The notes: generated by a model not told the origin, from the sequence alone. A stretch of DNA of 64,000 bases from Epiperipatus broadwayi (GCA_028023455.1 JAQFVV010000142.1:543501-607500); one strand, 5' to 3'. Counted from the first letter of the stretch, positions 1 to 12,420 are shown. Numbers and translations: made by a program.

Positions 1-579
1 AAAGCTTCATAAAATGATGGAATAGTTATTGATATCTTATAAAAAGCAAGAAGAAAATAGAAAAATTGTTGGCAAATCAATATGCCAAATTTTTAAATAG
101 TAAAGATATTCTAGGTGATTGGAGAAATACAGATGTAATATTTGATATATAAGAAAATTAATAAAGAAGGTATTCAAAATTACATATCTCTAAACCTTCT
201 ATTAGATCTATAAAATATCTTTTCCAAAACAATTACAATTCGTTCACAGCAAACTTTGAATTCAAATCACCACAAAAAGAAACTGGATTTAAAAAAGATT
301 TTAGCACAGTAAATCGTATGCAAGTATTTAAAAAAATTATAGTAAGAATTATTAAATATAAGTTACCATAAACTTTGGATGTATAAATTATGAAGAGACA
401 TTTATTGTATAAGAATTTCTATTATGATTTATGCTTTCAGACCCAGGGTAATATCAAATGTCTGAAGAATAATTATAAAAATGAAATAACAATGATTAGG
501 TAATTCTGAGAAAGTTAAGATTGATAAAGATGCAAGATGGGATAATGTCATATCTACAAATCTTTTTACAGCAGTTTAC
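1..579 (+). pseudogene. Decayed LINE (family L) reverse transcriptase fragment
   Basis: This is a degenerate piece of a non-LTR retrotransposon reverse transcriptase. Near 115-260 a broken frame reads like the DWxNxDVIF then NYRPISLL block that precedes the RT palm. Near 290-330 it reads GFKKDFSTVNRMQV, matching GF(K/R)SGFSTVDHIQVL of the better copy at 23820-25470. Near 515-560 it reads ...STNLFTAV, matching the conserved GD-x-SPKLFTAV block. Frameshifts and stops occur throughout, so it cannot be functional. The reading frame is cut by repeat R1 and appears to resume briefly after 1569. The family resembles the endonuclease-reverse transcriptase LINEs (RTE-like) common in invertebrates; the clade is inferred, not proven. 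Confidence 0.7.
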
Positions 580-592
580 AATAAGAATTATT
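580..592. repeat. Target-site duplication of R1, left copy
   Basis: AATAAGAATTATT occurs here and again at 1556-1568, exactly bracketing R1. The host LINE frame runs into the left copy and out of the right copy. Confidence 0.8.
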
Positions 593-703
593 TAAAATTA
601 AGAGCGTGCTAATAACTCTAAACAAGCTTTTTTTTTATTTATTTATGATAAATGCTACTACAAGAGAAGGCATTCAAATCATTTTTATCTTGGATTGTCC
701 CCA

Positions 704-744
704 TCCCCAGACCGGTTTCGACCTATGGGTCTCTTCAGTGAGGA
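704..744 (-). ncRNA. Type I hammerhead ribozyme, R1 copy 1
   Basis: Read on the minus strand from 744 down, in order: stem I 5' strand UCCUCA; core CUGAAGA (matches CUGANGA); stem II GACC, loop CAUA, GGUC; core GAAA; stem III CCGG flanked by the A-U pair; UC; stem I 3' strand UGGGGA. Stem I pairs over six positions (one G-U) and stem II over four. Every conserved core nucleotide is present. Predicted cleavage after GUC lies between 710 and 709. Stem III (ACCGGU) is self-complementary with no room for a loop, as in dimeric hammerheads. Activity is inferred from the fold, not tested. Confidence 0.88.
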
Positions 745-1122
745 GTTGGGACATTAGATCTAAAAAACCAACTCAAGCAAAGCATTTATCTAAAAGATAA
801 TTGTTAGAAGATCTGAAACTTTTAGACATCTACATGTCTTTAAAGTCAGCTCTCCAACTGAAAAAATCATATGGGCCTGAACTTAATTCAGATACTCCAT
901 ATATTATAGGCTTAGCTCTTTAATTTAGCTAAAGCCACAACAGCAAAATAATAATAGTAATAATAACAAGTCAGATGTCACATGACTTATATATAGCTTG
1001 CACTTACAAATATGTAAAATTAAGAGCGTGCTAATAACTCTAAACAAGCTTTTTATTTTATTTATGATAAATGCTACTACAAGAGAAGGCATTCAAATCA
1101 TTTTTATCTTGGATTGTCTCCA

Positions 1123-1163
1123 TCCCCAGACCAGTTTCGACCTATGGGTCTCTTCAGTGAGGA
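1123..1163 (-). ncRNA. Type I hammerhead ribozyme, R1 copy 2
   Basis: The layout is that of the 704-744 motif: UCCUCA, CUGAAGA, GACC-CAUA-GGUC, GAAA, then CUGG, UC, UGGGGA. One C-to-U change turns a stem III pair into a G-U wobble. The core is intact. The predicted cleavage point (1129/1128) is 419 nt from that of copy 1. Confidence 0.87.
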
Positions 1164-1568
1164 GTTGGGACATTAGATCTAAAAAACCAACTCAAGCAAA
1201 GCATTTATCTAAAAGATAATTGTTAGAAGAAGATCTGAAACTTTTAGACGTCTACATGTCTTTAAAGTCAGCTCTCCAACTGAAAAAATCATATGGGCCT
1301 GAACTTAATTCAGATACTCCATATATTAGTAGGCTTAGCTCTTTAATTTAGCTAAAGCCACAACAGCAAAATAATAATAGTAATAATAACAAGTCCAAGA
1401 TAAAAATGATTTGAATGCCTTCTCTTGTAGTAGCATTTATCATAAATAAAAAAAAAAAGCTTGTTTAGAGTTATTAGCACGCTCTTAATTTTACATATTT
1501 GTAAGTGCAAGCTATATATAAGTCATGTGACATCTGACTTGTTATTATTACTATTAATAAGAATTATT

Positions 1569-2780
1569 ATAAATTAAATGATATATATATATAAGCACTT
1601 TAACACACTGAAGAAGAAGCTGTCAATAGTAACAAAAACAATTAAATTAATCTAGGCTGAGTTTTTCCCTCATATTCATGGTCAAAATAGGTTATAAACC
1701 ATTGCTGTAATATTACTAAATAATGTATGCATTAAATGATAATAAAGAAAATATATTTCTAATTTGATGTTATATATATTTTCATCTGCTTAATTTTTTT
1801 TCTAAAATGTAAATATATTAAAAAAGGGATTAATGTAAGTATCATATACTTAATCTAAAATAAAATATGTAATAATTTTGCAAATAAAACCTAAACAAAT
1901 GAAGAGTAAACATATTTTTCTATTCACATTGGGAAAACATTTGCTCAACATAAAAGAATATTTTCTTCTACAGATAAATTTTCTCATCTTTGTTAATATT
2001 ATAATTACTGCTGAAATCTAAAAACAAAATAATTAAATAAAAACTTATTAAACAATTAATTTTATAGAAATTTTTAATGCTAATCTTATAAATTACATTT
2101 TTAAATTTAAACCTGTTAATGGAGATTATAGTACAATGTAATTATAACATCATTCTATAATGGGGGTGAAGTAGTTTTAATGAAAATAATATGTTTTGAT
2201 TACTTAATCATGAAAAGTTTCAATGTAATTTAAGTTTAATCAATTTGAATTCTTAATAATCATCATATTAGAAACAATTGGTAACTGATAAAAATATAAC
2301 TCAATCTACTATTGAGAAGAAAGTACACTTCTATAACTATGCAATGTAACCTTTTCTCTAATAATAGTAACAAAAAATAATTTTATTTTTTATTTATTTA
2401 TTTTTTAATTATTGTAAAAAATTATTAAATATTTATTTCTTAATAAGTATTTTAAGATTTACATGTAGTTTTATATAAATGTATTTGATTTTTAGCAGAC
2501 AATTAGTTACTTAAAAATTTCCATGATGTGCAATAGTACTATAAATCATATCTTTAAACTGTTTTTTGCCTAACTCTTTTAGTTGTGAAAAATTTTGAAT
2601 ACTTCCAATTATATTCATTCATAATTACTATATACTATTCTATACAAAAAATAAATAAAAGTTCTTATATCAAACATAAAATTAAGATGACTAAAATATA
2701 GGGATAATAGTCTAATAATCAAATACCTTTGCAGTAAGTTGATTTTAGCTTAAATCACTAGGATATTTTGAATTTTAAAT
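1569..2780. other. No recognised gene; AT-rich sequence
   Basis: The first 20-30 bases look like the continuation of the interrupted LINE frame (KNYYKLN against KVFCGLK in the better copy). An (AT)n tract follows near 1580. Beyond that I see only AT-rich sequence without coding signal. Confidence 0.5.
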
Positions 2781-2784
2781 TGTA

Positions 2785-4650
2785 ATAGCAACAAATCATC
2801 ATCATCATACATTTTAACCATTATTTATCCACTGCAGGGTGAAGAACTTTCCAATTTTAATTGGGCTTCTTTTCTCCATATGATTCCAGCATACCTTTTT
2901 ATTTCGACTATCCATCTCATACATGGTCTCATTCTACTAGAAATATGTCCACACAAACTCTGCTTCATTCTCTTAATTGTTGCAATGATATTAGTAGCAT
3001 CTGTTTGTTTTTACACTCATGCATTTCATTTTCAATCATGTCTTGCTACTCCAATATGCAGTCTCTCAATATGTTACTGACTGGTGTGAACATATCCAAG
3101 TCTCAGATTCATAAGTATTAACTGGAAAAATACATTTATTAAAAATCTTCCTTTTTAAATACACATGCATATTTCTTTTAACATTGTTATTTTTATCAAA
3201 AGCATTCCAATCAAATTTAATTCTACGATTAATTTCATCCATTGTTTCCATATACAGTAATAATCTGAACAAGATATATGATGTTGTCAACTTTCAACTT
3301 ATCACTACAAAAATGTATTTTCTTCTTTTAGAATACCCAATTGAACCTTACTTTAGTCTTTTTAACATTTACCTTTAGTTCTACTTTCTTACTTTTATGT
3401 GAGAATTTCTTGATGTTTCCTAAAACTGTAATATTTATATATGGGCATACTGTATATCCCTGCTGTCTAGATTAAATATAAGGGATTTAAACCCAGACTT
3501 TCAAGCTTCCATCAGCAATCCAATCTATGTCATACAACAAATCATTATTTGCAAAAACAACTGCATCATCTGAAAAATGTAGATAACTTTAATAATCTCC
3601 ATTTGCTTTTACTCTCTTAACTTAGAATTTTAATTCACAAAATACTTTTTGAAAATGTGTGCAAATGTTTGGAGAAATTAAATCATCCTGTCATATACCT
3701 TTTGCATTGGTAATCTTTTTAGTATTATTATGTAATCTAATTGCTGCTCTGCAATTTAATAAATATTCTTCTGAATATGATAATATCCTGTGTCTATACC
3801 TTAATGAGCCAAAGCTTTAATTAATAAAGCAATGTTTATTGAATCAAATACCTTTTCATAATCTACAAATCCACAATAAAATAGTAACTCATATTCACTG
3901 GATTTTATATAACTTCCTCTCAATATTTGAATATGATCCACTTTACTAAAACCATTTTTAAATATAACTTGTCTTTTTGGTTGGTTAAAATGCACAATTC
4001 ACAGCAAATAAGTTGTAATTAATTATCTTGGTAAAAATTTTGTATAGAACTAATACAAAATTGGTAGGTCTGTATAACTTTTTTTATTCAAACTGTACTA
4101 TGCTAATCATGTGGTACATATTTATCATTTACTCATTTGGTATATAACTTTTCCAAAATTATTTATATTTTTTCACTTGCTTCTTTGAAGTTATTGATTA
4201 TAATTCCAGAATTATCTGGAATTTTCCCTTCTTCATAAACAAAATTGCAGGACTCACTTTTTTATTTAGAATCCTGTACAATTCAGAAGATACAGTAGTG
4301 TAGAAGGTAATTTTTCTTGTTGTTTATAGCTGTATGATTCTTGATACAACTCTACTATACATTTTATGATGCCATCTTTATTTTTAGTAATAGTTCCTTT
4401 TTTTCTAATTGCAGAAATATGTTTACTGTCAATACCAAGATGGTGCTTTGAAGGCTTTTATACTCTTCTATAGCTTTTCTTACTAATTTACAATTATTCC
4501 TTCTTATATTATTATCAATTATTTTAACATTTTATAAAATTCTAGATGTTCAATCCTTTTTAATGCATCACTTTTTCATATTATTCTTTTTTCCTTCATT
4601 AATTTTCTTGTCACAGAAATTTTACTGGTCAATTGCCACATTTTTGTTAT
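2785..4650 (-). pseudogene. Decayed LINE (family L), RT to 3' end
   Basis: Minus-strand relic of the LINE seen at 23820-25470. From high to low coordinates: a weak EEGKIPD-like linker (about 4200-4240); RT block GFSKVDHIQIL then FVDYEKVFDSIN (3801-3995); a GDLISPN block followed by QKVFCELK (about 3610-3700); a degenerate catalytic box FSDD followed by VVFANN (about 3550-3600); the C-terminal stretch MDEINRRIK...RKIFNKCIFPV-TYESETW (3066-3290); and a 3' end with CTGCAGTGGAT near 2835 running into an ATG/ATC triplet tail. Many stops and frameshifts, plus the SINE-like insertion near 3430-3545, show it is dead. The 5' limit is uncertain. Confidence 0.75.
3430..3545 (-). repeat. Possible tRNA-derived SINE fragment inside the LINE
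   Basis: The LINE frame breaks after VVFANN and resumes near 3420. The inserted minus-strand sequence contains GTCTGGGTTTAAATCCC, which resembles a pol III B box, preceded by a TAGATTGGATTGCTG A-box-like stretch. Related GAAAGTCTGxxTTxAAATcC sequences occur at both outer ends of the inverted repeat at 41190-41801. No target duplication was identified. Confidence 0.4.
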
Positions 4651-5079
4651 AACTATTTTTGTTATAACTTTTAAAAGTGTATCAAAATTATCTGCCTATT
4701 GATTTCATTAAAATACAAATCAACTTCAACATTTCTTAATATTTGAAAATGATTAACAAGTTTTAATTTAAATTTATTGAAATGTGTCTGAAGATTAAAT
4801 ATTAAATGTGATTCACCTATTGAGAAGAGAACATCAGTAACAGCTCATTTTTTGAAAAAAAAAAAACAGTGAGAAGTTTAGCTTTTTGGTCTTAAATTAG
4901 ATTAATCACTCTTTTAGTTTTCAAAAATGACTATTAAAATTTGTGTTACTTTTTATCTAAAATCTAAACATAACCAATCCAACATTTAGAAGAATATACC
5001 TGGGAGAAATTTGCAACAAACCACACCCACATGTGCCCATCCATAATCATGATGACCTCAGCTTTTGCTAACCTGCCTA

Positions 5080-5440
5080 TAAATTGGTGTTAATGTGGAA
5101 ATTATTATCACAATAGATAAATTTAGATTGAGTTAACCTGACCTGGAAATTTGTGTTAATCTGAAAAGTATTTTCTTGTAAAATAAATAAATTTAACTTT
5201 TGTTAATCTATCCTGAAAATTACTATTATCATTTTAAACTGAAAATTTGAAGCTACAAAAAAATTTAATGGAAAAACTTTTAATAAAAATAATGGATAAA
5301 TTTAGCCTATATTAATTTAACCAAATCTATGTTAATCTAAAAATTATTATAAAAATGGATAAATTGAACTTGTGTTAATCTACCCTAGAAATTTCTGTTA
5401 TAATTTTAAACTGAACATTTGAAGAGTAATAAGCTAATTT
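5080..5440. repeat. Diverged tandem repeat
   Basis: Units built on GATAAATTTAG..., TTGTGTTAATCTxxCCTxGAAATT and TTTTAAACTGAAxATTTGAAG recur several times (near 5110, 5150, 5195, 5290, 5325, 5375), with a basic spacing of roughly 60-70 bp. It looks like an old degenerate minisatellite. Confidence 0.5.
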
Positions 5441-5702
5441 GAAAAGATACTGAAAATTATAACTACAAAAGAACTAAAATAATGAAATCCATGATGAAAA
5501 TGGTATTGTCGATGTGCACACTTTCATTTATACATTTTAACTTACACACCTACATTTAAAAATATTTTTCAATATAAGTAATAATTGATAATAATAAATA
5601 ATTTTGATTAAAGTTTTTTTGTTGAAACCTGATTTTATTTACTTATTTTATTTTCTCTCTCAAAATGTTTAAATGTATGGGATTTCCATTTTCAAAAAAA
5701 GA

Positions 5703-5857
5703 GAAGGTTTTAGCTAATCTTAAATTTTTTATCTTTTATTGTGTGGTGTTGTGTTTTAGATTTAATTATGAAAAAAAAAAAAGAAGGTTTTAACTAATCT
5801 TAATTTTTTTACTTTTATGATGAAATGTTGTTTTATTTTTGATTATTGAAAAAAAAA
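5703..5857. repeat. Two-copy tandem duplication, about 80 bp
   Basis: GAAGGTTTTAGCTAATCTTA near 5703 recurs as GAAGGTTTTAACTAATCTTA near 5783. Similar T-rich, GTTGTxTTTTA and poly-A segments follow each copy. Confidence 0.6.
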
Positions 5858-5865
5858 ACTAGTTA

Positions 5866-6400
5866 CGGTATTAAAACAGGCAAAACTTTCCATAAAGTAG
5901 TGCCACTCAGTGCCAACCACAGTAATCAATGAATACCAGGAGGCTTGTGCATAAAATCCCCATCTAGTGCATAGCTGCAGACTAGTTTCTGGATTGTGGT
6001 CTTCATCAGTGAGGAGCTTTGGATCTGAGAGCACTGCACCTAGATCTTAGGATCTAATTCAACTCACCAGCAGCCACCTTTTATCTCTACTTAACTACAA
6101 AACTATGAGAATAAAATTGAAAATACAATAATATTTTCACTTTAAGCTCAATAGCTTATATAGTCATATGGGTCTGAGCCCAGTTCAGTACCCATACATT
6201 TTGGCGTCTTTGGATTTTTAACAACCATAGCCACCACTATCCTATTAGGCAGAATTGGTATTAAACGACTAAACATCACATGATCACTATTTCTTTTACT
6301 AGGACATTACTGTTATTAAAACAGGCAAAACTCTCCATACAGTAGTGCAAATAACAGTAATTTGCTACCATAAGAAATAGTGATCATGTGATGTCTAGTT
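5866..6400 (-). mobile_element. R2: second hammerhead-like repeat family
   Basis: A minus-strand unit of about 445 bp: the block beginning TTAAAACAGGCAAAACT recurs at 5871 and 6316. It shares two short landmarks with R1 and R3 in the same order on the plus strand: TTCATCAGTGAGGAG (ribozyme core region) and CATATGGGTCTGAGCCCAG about 170 bp later. Near 6351 the orientation flips: AAGAAATAGTGATCATGTGATG (6371-6392) is the complement of the segment at 6271-6295, giving a short head-to-head partner. CTAGTTA occurs at both outer edges (5859-5865, 6395-6401) and may be a target duplication, but the right one may be element sequence. The minus-strand frame at 5843-6034 is the repeat itself. Confidence 0.65.
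5975..6015 (-). ncRNA. Degenerate hammerhead ribozyme motif, R2
   Basis: On the minus strand: CUGAUGA (6003-6009), an intervening AGACCACAAUCCA, then GAAA (5986-5989), CUAG and UC. The conserved core and a self-complementary stem III (ACUAGU) are present. Stem II no longer pairs and stem I keeps only about two pairs, so the motif is probably inactive. Confidence 0.45.
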
Positions 6401-6409
6401 AAGGCAAAT

Positions 6410-7345
6410 GTTAATTAATTTTCTTATATAGAAAAGTAGATTTGGAATTGTCATATTATATTTTTAAATTTTTTAAAATTTATTAGTTAATTTTATTAAA
6501 TAATTGTTAAAAACAAGTTTCTGAATTTCTTTTTGAATTAAATGTCATTATTCTTTTAAATAACTGTTCTATGAATTGGTACTTTGAGTAACTTGATTTC
6601 ATTGTAGCATTGTGTTTTAAGAAATTTGTAGATGATACCAGAAAAACAAATTAAATTAAGATAGATTAAGTATATTCATTTAAGTTTTTTTTTGTTCACA
6701 GTCATAATCTATAGGATCATTAATAATCCTGAACATAGGGGTATATGTCTGTGTTTGGAGATATTCTGTGGATGGTGAAAAGATAAATATCAACTCCCAA
6801 GTTCATTTACTGCACTTTTATTTACACAGATTGGAAATTATTTTATAGATGCCCCATACTCTCATGGTATCATATGGTCAAAGCACTGATGATGATCAGC
6901 ATGTATGAGGATTCTAACATATTTTTATTATGATAGATATTTTAGCATTTAAATATGATTATTTTTATAGTATGCCATAAATCTGATAGCAGATAGATTA
7001 TTAACCTACATCTTGAAATTGAATTTCTCTTAGACCCAGTCATGAAAGATGATTATTGATTACTCATGTTTATTGTTGGTGATGAAACTTATAATTGTTA
7101 CAAATATTTATTTTATATTATGCTCGTTCACTCATGCTCTTTTTGTATTTGGTGATTATTCAATAATGATGATGTTTTCCAGCATCCCATGTTGCCACAT
7201 GTCTATACAGTTACAATAAATATATAATAATTAATAAAACAACACACAAATTATGTAACATACTTTTAAGCTTTTACTAAGATGGAGCTTACCACTAGCT
7301 CCAAAACAAGCTTCAATTATAAGTGCCAAAAGAGAAAGAATTATA
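6410..7345. other. No recognised gene
   Basis: AT-rich intergenic sequence with no coding or repeat family that I can identify. Confidence 0.5.
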
Positions 7346-7348
7346 TAT

Positions 7349-10300
7349 ATATATTGTGACCGTAAATCTTTTCGTGGCCAACTATAGCCATCGAAGGCCA
7401 TTGCCCTCTCAACTACCTATCGTGCCGAACTCGTTGCGGCACCAAAAATTATAACCATTTGATTGTGTCCCAACTACGTAATATCACCAAAACATAAGTG
7501 CACTAAGAATTGTAACCTTGATCACTGATCAACTCCCGCTGCACATTGTCAGCTATTAAGAGCTGTAACCAAAAGCATATCATGCTATCTATTTTATGCA
7601 CCAAAGACCACAATCAACATCTGGAGCAACTTACCATAAACCAAACCAATGATCTAACATAAACTTTTATGATTTAATTTGATCGCAGCCAGGGTGTACC
7701 GTGAAGACCTATCATAGTAGTATGATAAAATACATTAAACAAATTATAAGTGCAATGTTATTACTTTTAAACCTTAATTTGCGATTTTTATGGTATGCGA
7801 CCCTATGGCCGACCATGTACAAGATGGCATAATTTGTGGAACTACATAAGATTATGAAATTTTAAACCATCTACATGATTTTTAATACGAATGCTAGTCC
7901 AGGTAAAGCTTTGCAATAAATAAATATAAATACTTGGGTTCTTTTTTTATAGTTTACTATATTATTGAGACTCTTATTATACTGACAAATGACAATTTAA
8001 AAACGTTAAGTAAATATATTGAATCATATCATTATTTGGTAAATCTGTTTACAAGTTTAATAATTAATTTATATTTTATACTAGAATTAACTACGCAAAA
8101 CCACAATGATGGAAAAGGTAAATGGGATTTTATTGTACCTTACACATCATAAACTACCAAAGACGAAAAGCATCTAAATGTTTTCTCAAAAAAAATATTT
8201 ATAAACTCTTATATCATGTTGACGATAATATGTAATTCAAGGTATGCTCTATAATGTATGCTCTTTAATGTATGCTCTTTAATGTATGCTCTATCCAAAG
8301 TTTATGATTTCTGATTTTATGAATGACACATAGCAACGGCACAGTAAGTTTAATTATAAATCAACTTTTATTGACAAATTTATGAATAATAAGTAATTAA
8401 TTCCAATGTTATAATTAAAGACATAAATAAACAAATAAAATAAATAAATGATAATTCCATTGACTTTCTTCAATAACATCTCATAGGTACAGTTTTAAAA
8501 TCTAATCATGCCTTATTTCAATCTAATATAATGAATATTGAGGAGATTATACGAAATTCAGCATCAAACTCATGAAATATTTAACGTCATTTCCAGATTC
8601 AATAAATCCCTACTGTAAACTTATAATCATATAATAAATAATATTATGTCTGTAGGATTTAGCTATAATGTAATCATTAAATAAAGTGAAAATGTAAACT
8701 TACATTCCGGTAAATAATAATCAACCAACAGTTAATTATCATGAAGTAACTTGAATAGAGTGTCCTGCTACAATTTAATAATCTAACTTATAAATTCTAC
8801 TTACACTTGAAAGAAGATGATTTAGCAGATCAACTAAAATACTTTGCCCAACTTATATCTGTGAAGCAAAACATATTCCTGTGGATGTATTCATCTACAC
8901 GTAGGAATTAAATAACACTAAACACTTTGGTGGATTTATACACCTTCATAAAGCAATAAGTACAAGTACACCATTCCGCGGATTAACCACCAGCGCAGGG
9001 ATGAGTGTAAAATACAAAAAAAATGGCAATTAAGTAATCTGCGGATTAACCACCAGCACAGATTAATGCCCTTTAACATTATAAAACAACATTACTATTT
9101 ACTTCACATTAAAGTGCAAAATCATCCTCCTCAGTTCTTCTGACCATTCAGAAAACGCTGACACTTTAGCAAATGTGGGTTCTTGCTTAATAAAATGTTA
9201 CACTAATCAGGACAACTAATGTACTACTTATCTTGCTTAAACTAAAACATATGTAATATAGTATAAGTAATATTAGTATAGGAATACAAATCTGGAAAGA
9301 CTTACAAAATACCTCATAAAGATTGATACATCTCATGAATTCATTTCGTACTTTTCAAGCTTTTCGCAAGCGCTATTCTCTTGAATAAATATTTTATTCA
9401 ACCCCTATTAATTTAAACTTAATAAAATATAACTTATGAACTTCACATGCAAGTTCATATAATGATAAAATTAAAGTAATGCATTATTCATCAAATACAT
9501 AAAATTTAACAGGTGTGTGTATGATATAAATTAAATGTATAGCATTTTATAGTTCAATACATGAATTATAGCAGGTGTGTGTATCACAAATTGGATTGTA
9601 TAGCATTTGATAACTCCAAATAGGATCCGTGGAATCCATGTACGATGTGTCAAACAATAAATATACGAAGCAATAGCTATATCTTTAGTTGAATTCCATA
9701 CATGCAATTTTATCCGTTTGTATTTGTTATTATAATCACTATTAGATTACCGATTTTACGTGGCTACATAAACATGAAACAATTTCAAAAACATGACACG
9801 CAGAATTTAAATGAAAATGTTTTTCAAAAGTTATTAATCTCTACATTTCTCTATTAAAAATGTTCCAAGTTTATCACATCCATGCGAATATTTATTCATC
9901 CACGCTTAAATCTAGGAATACTAATTATAGCAATTAATTCAATCATTCCAACTGATGATAAAATTAGAAAATAGCTTTGATTAATTCTTTATAGACTATT
10001 TATTATCCAAATGTTAAACAAATTAACTAGCAAATAGATTACTGTCATTGTAAAGTTAAATATCAATCAATACTATATTTTTATTAGAATTAGATACGGA
10101 AATATTAAACTATGTTGATAACTTAACATTTTACTTGAATTTAAACTTCTTCTTTTTTTAAAAAGCAAATTTTTATATTCATAAAAAATTCTGTAATTAA
10201 AATACTTATTTAATTTTTCCAAATTGTAGAATAATAAACATTTTAAAACATACCAAATTCTTGCAATTAATTCTTTTAAATTTAAACTGGGAAGCTCCGA

Positions 10301-10947
10301 CATTTTAAAAATGTAATATTGGGAAATTATTACCGGTGATTCGATCCACTTGGCCAGCCGACTTGAACAGACTTTTAAATTTAGCAATTTATCTTATAAT
10401 TAATTACCACTAGGTTATATTTACGTTTATAGCAAATTTTGTGGTAATCCGTTTACTTGTTAACTATTTTAAAATAAGCTTATCAAATTTACACCATTTG
10501 CCTTTTACCATTTTCTTTTCTTTCTCCCTCCAAAAGCAAACTAACAGACGATCTTCTCCTAAATTCGCGCTCTTTTCTTTTATTACATTGAGACGCATAC
10601 GTAATTACTGTATTTATTTTTAATAATTAATATTTAATTGAACAAATGGTTCTGTAAATTTAATAGAAATAATTTTTAAGATCATTTTAAACAAATAAAA
10701 ATAAAATATTATTTTTAATACTATTTTACCAAATTTTAATGTGTTGTCAAATTTTAAAAAGTTAAACATTTTGATATGAGTTAGCATATGGGAAGAAGCA
10801 AATTTAAATTTATCAAAATAATATAAGAGAGTAATCTGTTCAAAGTGCAACTCAAGCCAATCAAATCACCAAAAGAAGAAAGAGAAATTTTTATACTAGT
10901 TACATCAATTAATATATTTTATACTAAAATATATGGTTACAATATAT
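7349..10947 (+). mobile_element. Noncoding 3.6-kb element with short TIRs, copy 1
   Basis: Nearly colinear with 33806-37325 over its whole length and recognisably similar throughout. The left end reads ATATATTGTGACC and the right end GGTTACAATATAT, so the termini form an imperfect inverted repeat of about 13 bp (ATATATTGTRACC). Both copies sit in (AT)n. Open frames such as 7934-8152 (+), 10073-10387 (-), 10441-10623 (+) and 10620-10850 (-) are not preserved in the other copy because of indels, so the element is called noncoding. It contains a local 15-bp tandem repeat (ATGTATGCTCTxTAx, 8240-8297) and a duplicated GGATTAACCACCAGC motif (8979 and 9053). It is probably a non-autonomous DNA transposon; the superfamily is not recognised. 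Confidence 0.65.
8240..8297. repeat. 15-bp short tandem repeat inside copy 1
   Basis: Four near-identical copies of AATGTATGCTCTxTA. The corresponding place in copy 2 (about 34647-34675) has about two copies, so the array length differs between the copies. Confidence 0.7.
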
Positions 10948-11950
10948 ATATAAAGAGGAAGGATTTCCACCTTTAATATATATGCTGTATTGATTTTATA
11001 AGCTCAACTGTCATGTTGAGTATGATGTTTTGTTTAGGTTTGATAAGTCATGTGACATATAAAATTTTATATCTTGAAAAGGTCTCAACAAGAAAAGAAA
11101 GCTGGGTTGATAATTAAATAATTGTAAATATAATTAGTTGCTTGTTTCAATTTTATTTAGATTGATTATTATATCCTCAGTACTCAACACACATTGTTGA
11201 GCTATTATGATATCAATACAGTGCACATATTGAAGGGGGAAGTTTTTTTATTAGCAAATAAAATTGAATATTATGCATAATTGGACAGGATTTATGGTAT
11301 AGAAATTAGAAATTCAGCTGACCAAGCTTCTATTTCAATAGCTGAACTCAGTAGCTGAATGCAGTTTGCTTCATGAAATTTATGAATAGTGGGAGAGTCT
11401 AAATTTTTTTACACTACTGATTGTTATATTGTAATAAATTTTAGCATGAGGAAAACATGTGTTATACTATTGTAGGATACAACATTATTTCATTGGGCAC
11501 AATTTTTTAGATAATAATAAACTTAAACATGATCTTCATAAGAGAAGTGGTATATCCTCTTTATATTATAAAAGACTCCAATATTAATTTTAGTGAAGAT
11601 TATTATAGAAAATCGATATAATGCTAACTGACCATTAAATAATATGTGTATATCTTCAAAAATAAAAGACTGATTTATAAAAAATTAATAGGAATTAACT
11701 AATATACAATGTACAGAATAAGAATATGGTGTATATGGAAGTATTTGCAGTTCATGAATTTTAAATTAAGTAGATTGACCTCTCCAACTACATAAAATAA
11801 AATATATTGCATGAATATAATTTATTCAAAATTCTGGCTATTATTTTGATATGGTGTACAGATGTTTAGACTTCTAGCTACAAAGATGAAGATTTTTGGT
11901 AGCTAAAACATGAAAAATCAGTTTATGTATTTTGTTACATAGTGGATAAT
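10948..11950. other. No recognised gene
   Basis: AT-rich sequence between the 3.6-kb element and the diverged repeats that follow. No coding or structural signal recognised. Confidence 0.5.
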
Positions 11951-11989
11951 GATTCCATGGGAGACTGCTACAATGAACTTATATTTATT

Positions 11990-12420
11990 TTAATTTGCCC
12001 TACAGGTTTAGGCAGGAATTCATAATTGAAATGAAAAGGTGATGATAAAATAATCTTTATTATTGCCCTTAAAGTTAGGATATCATTAATAACAGATTAA
12101 AATGAGGATATACTCTATTTTTAATGCCCAGTAGATTTAGAAAACCATTTGTAACAAATCGAATATGACAACAAAACTATATTGCATATAATTATGCATG
12201 GTAAATACACCATTTATAACAGAATAAATCTGTGCATATGCTAATTTCTGTTATATTTACACAGCATTGTAACAGATGAAAAATGTGCAATGGAAAATAA
12301 TAACTAATATAATATGACAAAAATATAGCCCAGACATAGGTCATTCTATGTAACAGAATAAAAATGAGTCCTGAAGGTGGATATCATTTGTAACTGAATA
12401 AAATATAAATAAATAAAAAT
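11990..12420. repeat. Highly diverged tandem repeat
   Basis: Variants of CATTxxTAACAGAATAAAAxT recur near 12085, 12145, 12210, 12263, 12350 and 12390. Several are preceded by a GCCCA(G)xAxxT block. Spacing is irregular, about 50-90 bp. This is interpreted as an eroded satellite-like array. Confidence 0.4.

Larger units (their letters stand above)
593..1555 (-). mobile_element. R1: retrozyme-like tandem hammerhead repeat with inverted partner
   Basis: Two direct copies of a noncoding unit (period about 422 bp; starts near 598 and 1020) lie on the minus strand, each with a hammerhead ribozyme motif. A third, 5'-truncated copy follows in plus orientation (1395-1555), joined head to head at 1394/1395. 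The whole insert is bracketed by the 13-bp direct repeat AATAAGAATTATT at 580-592 and 1556-1568, and the flanking LINE reads across the insertion. Cleavage at both ribozymes would release a monomer of about 419 nt. Short open frames inside (606-800, 998-1219) are parallel translations of the repeat on the strand opposite the ribozyme and are not taken as genes. The architecture matches metazoan retrozymes: noncoding, tandem type I hammerheads and target-site duplication. Confidence 0.8.

Noticed and set aside
606-1219. Two near-identical small proteins (64 and 73 codons)
   Set aside because: They are parallel translations of the two R1 units, on the strand opposite the ribozyme. Repetition reflects the repeat, not gene duplication.
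6884-6900. CTGATGA on the plus strand as another hammerhead
   Set aside because: No GAAA box, stem II or stem I follows. It is a chance match.
7351-7500. Helitron or LTR at the start of the 3.6-kb repeat
   Set aside because: No Helitron 3' hairpin with CTRR was seen at the other end, and the two ends are inverted rather than direct repeats.
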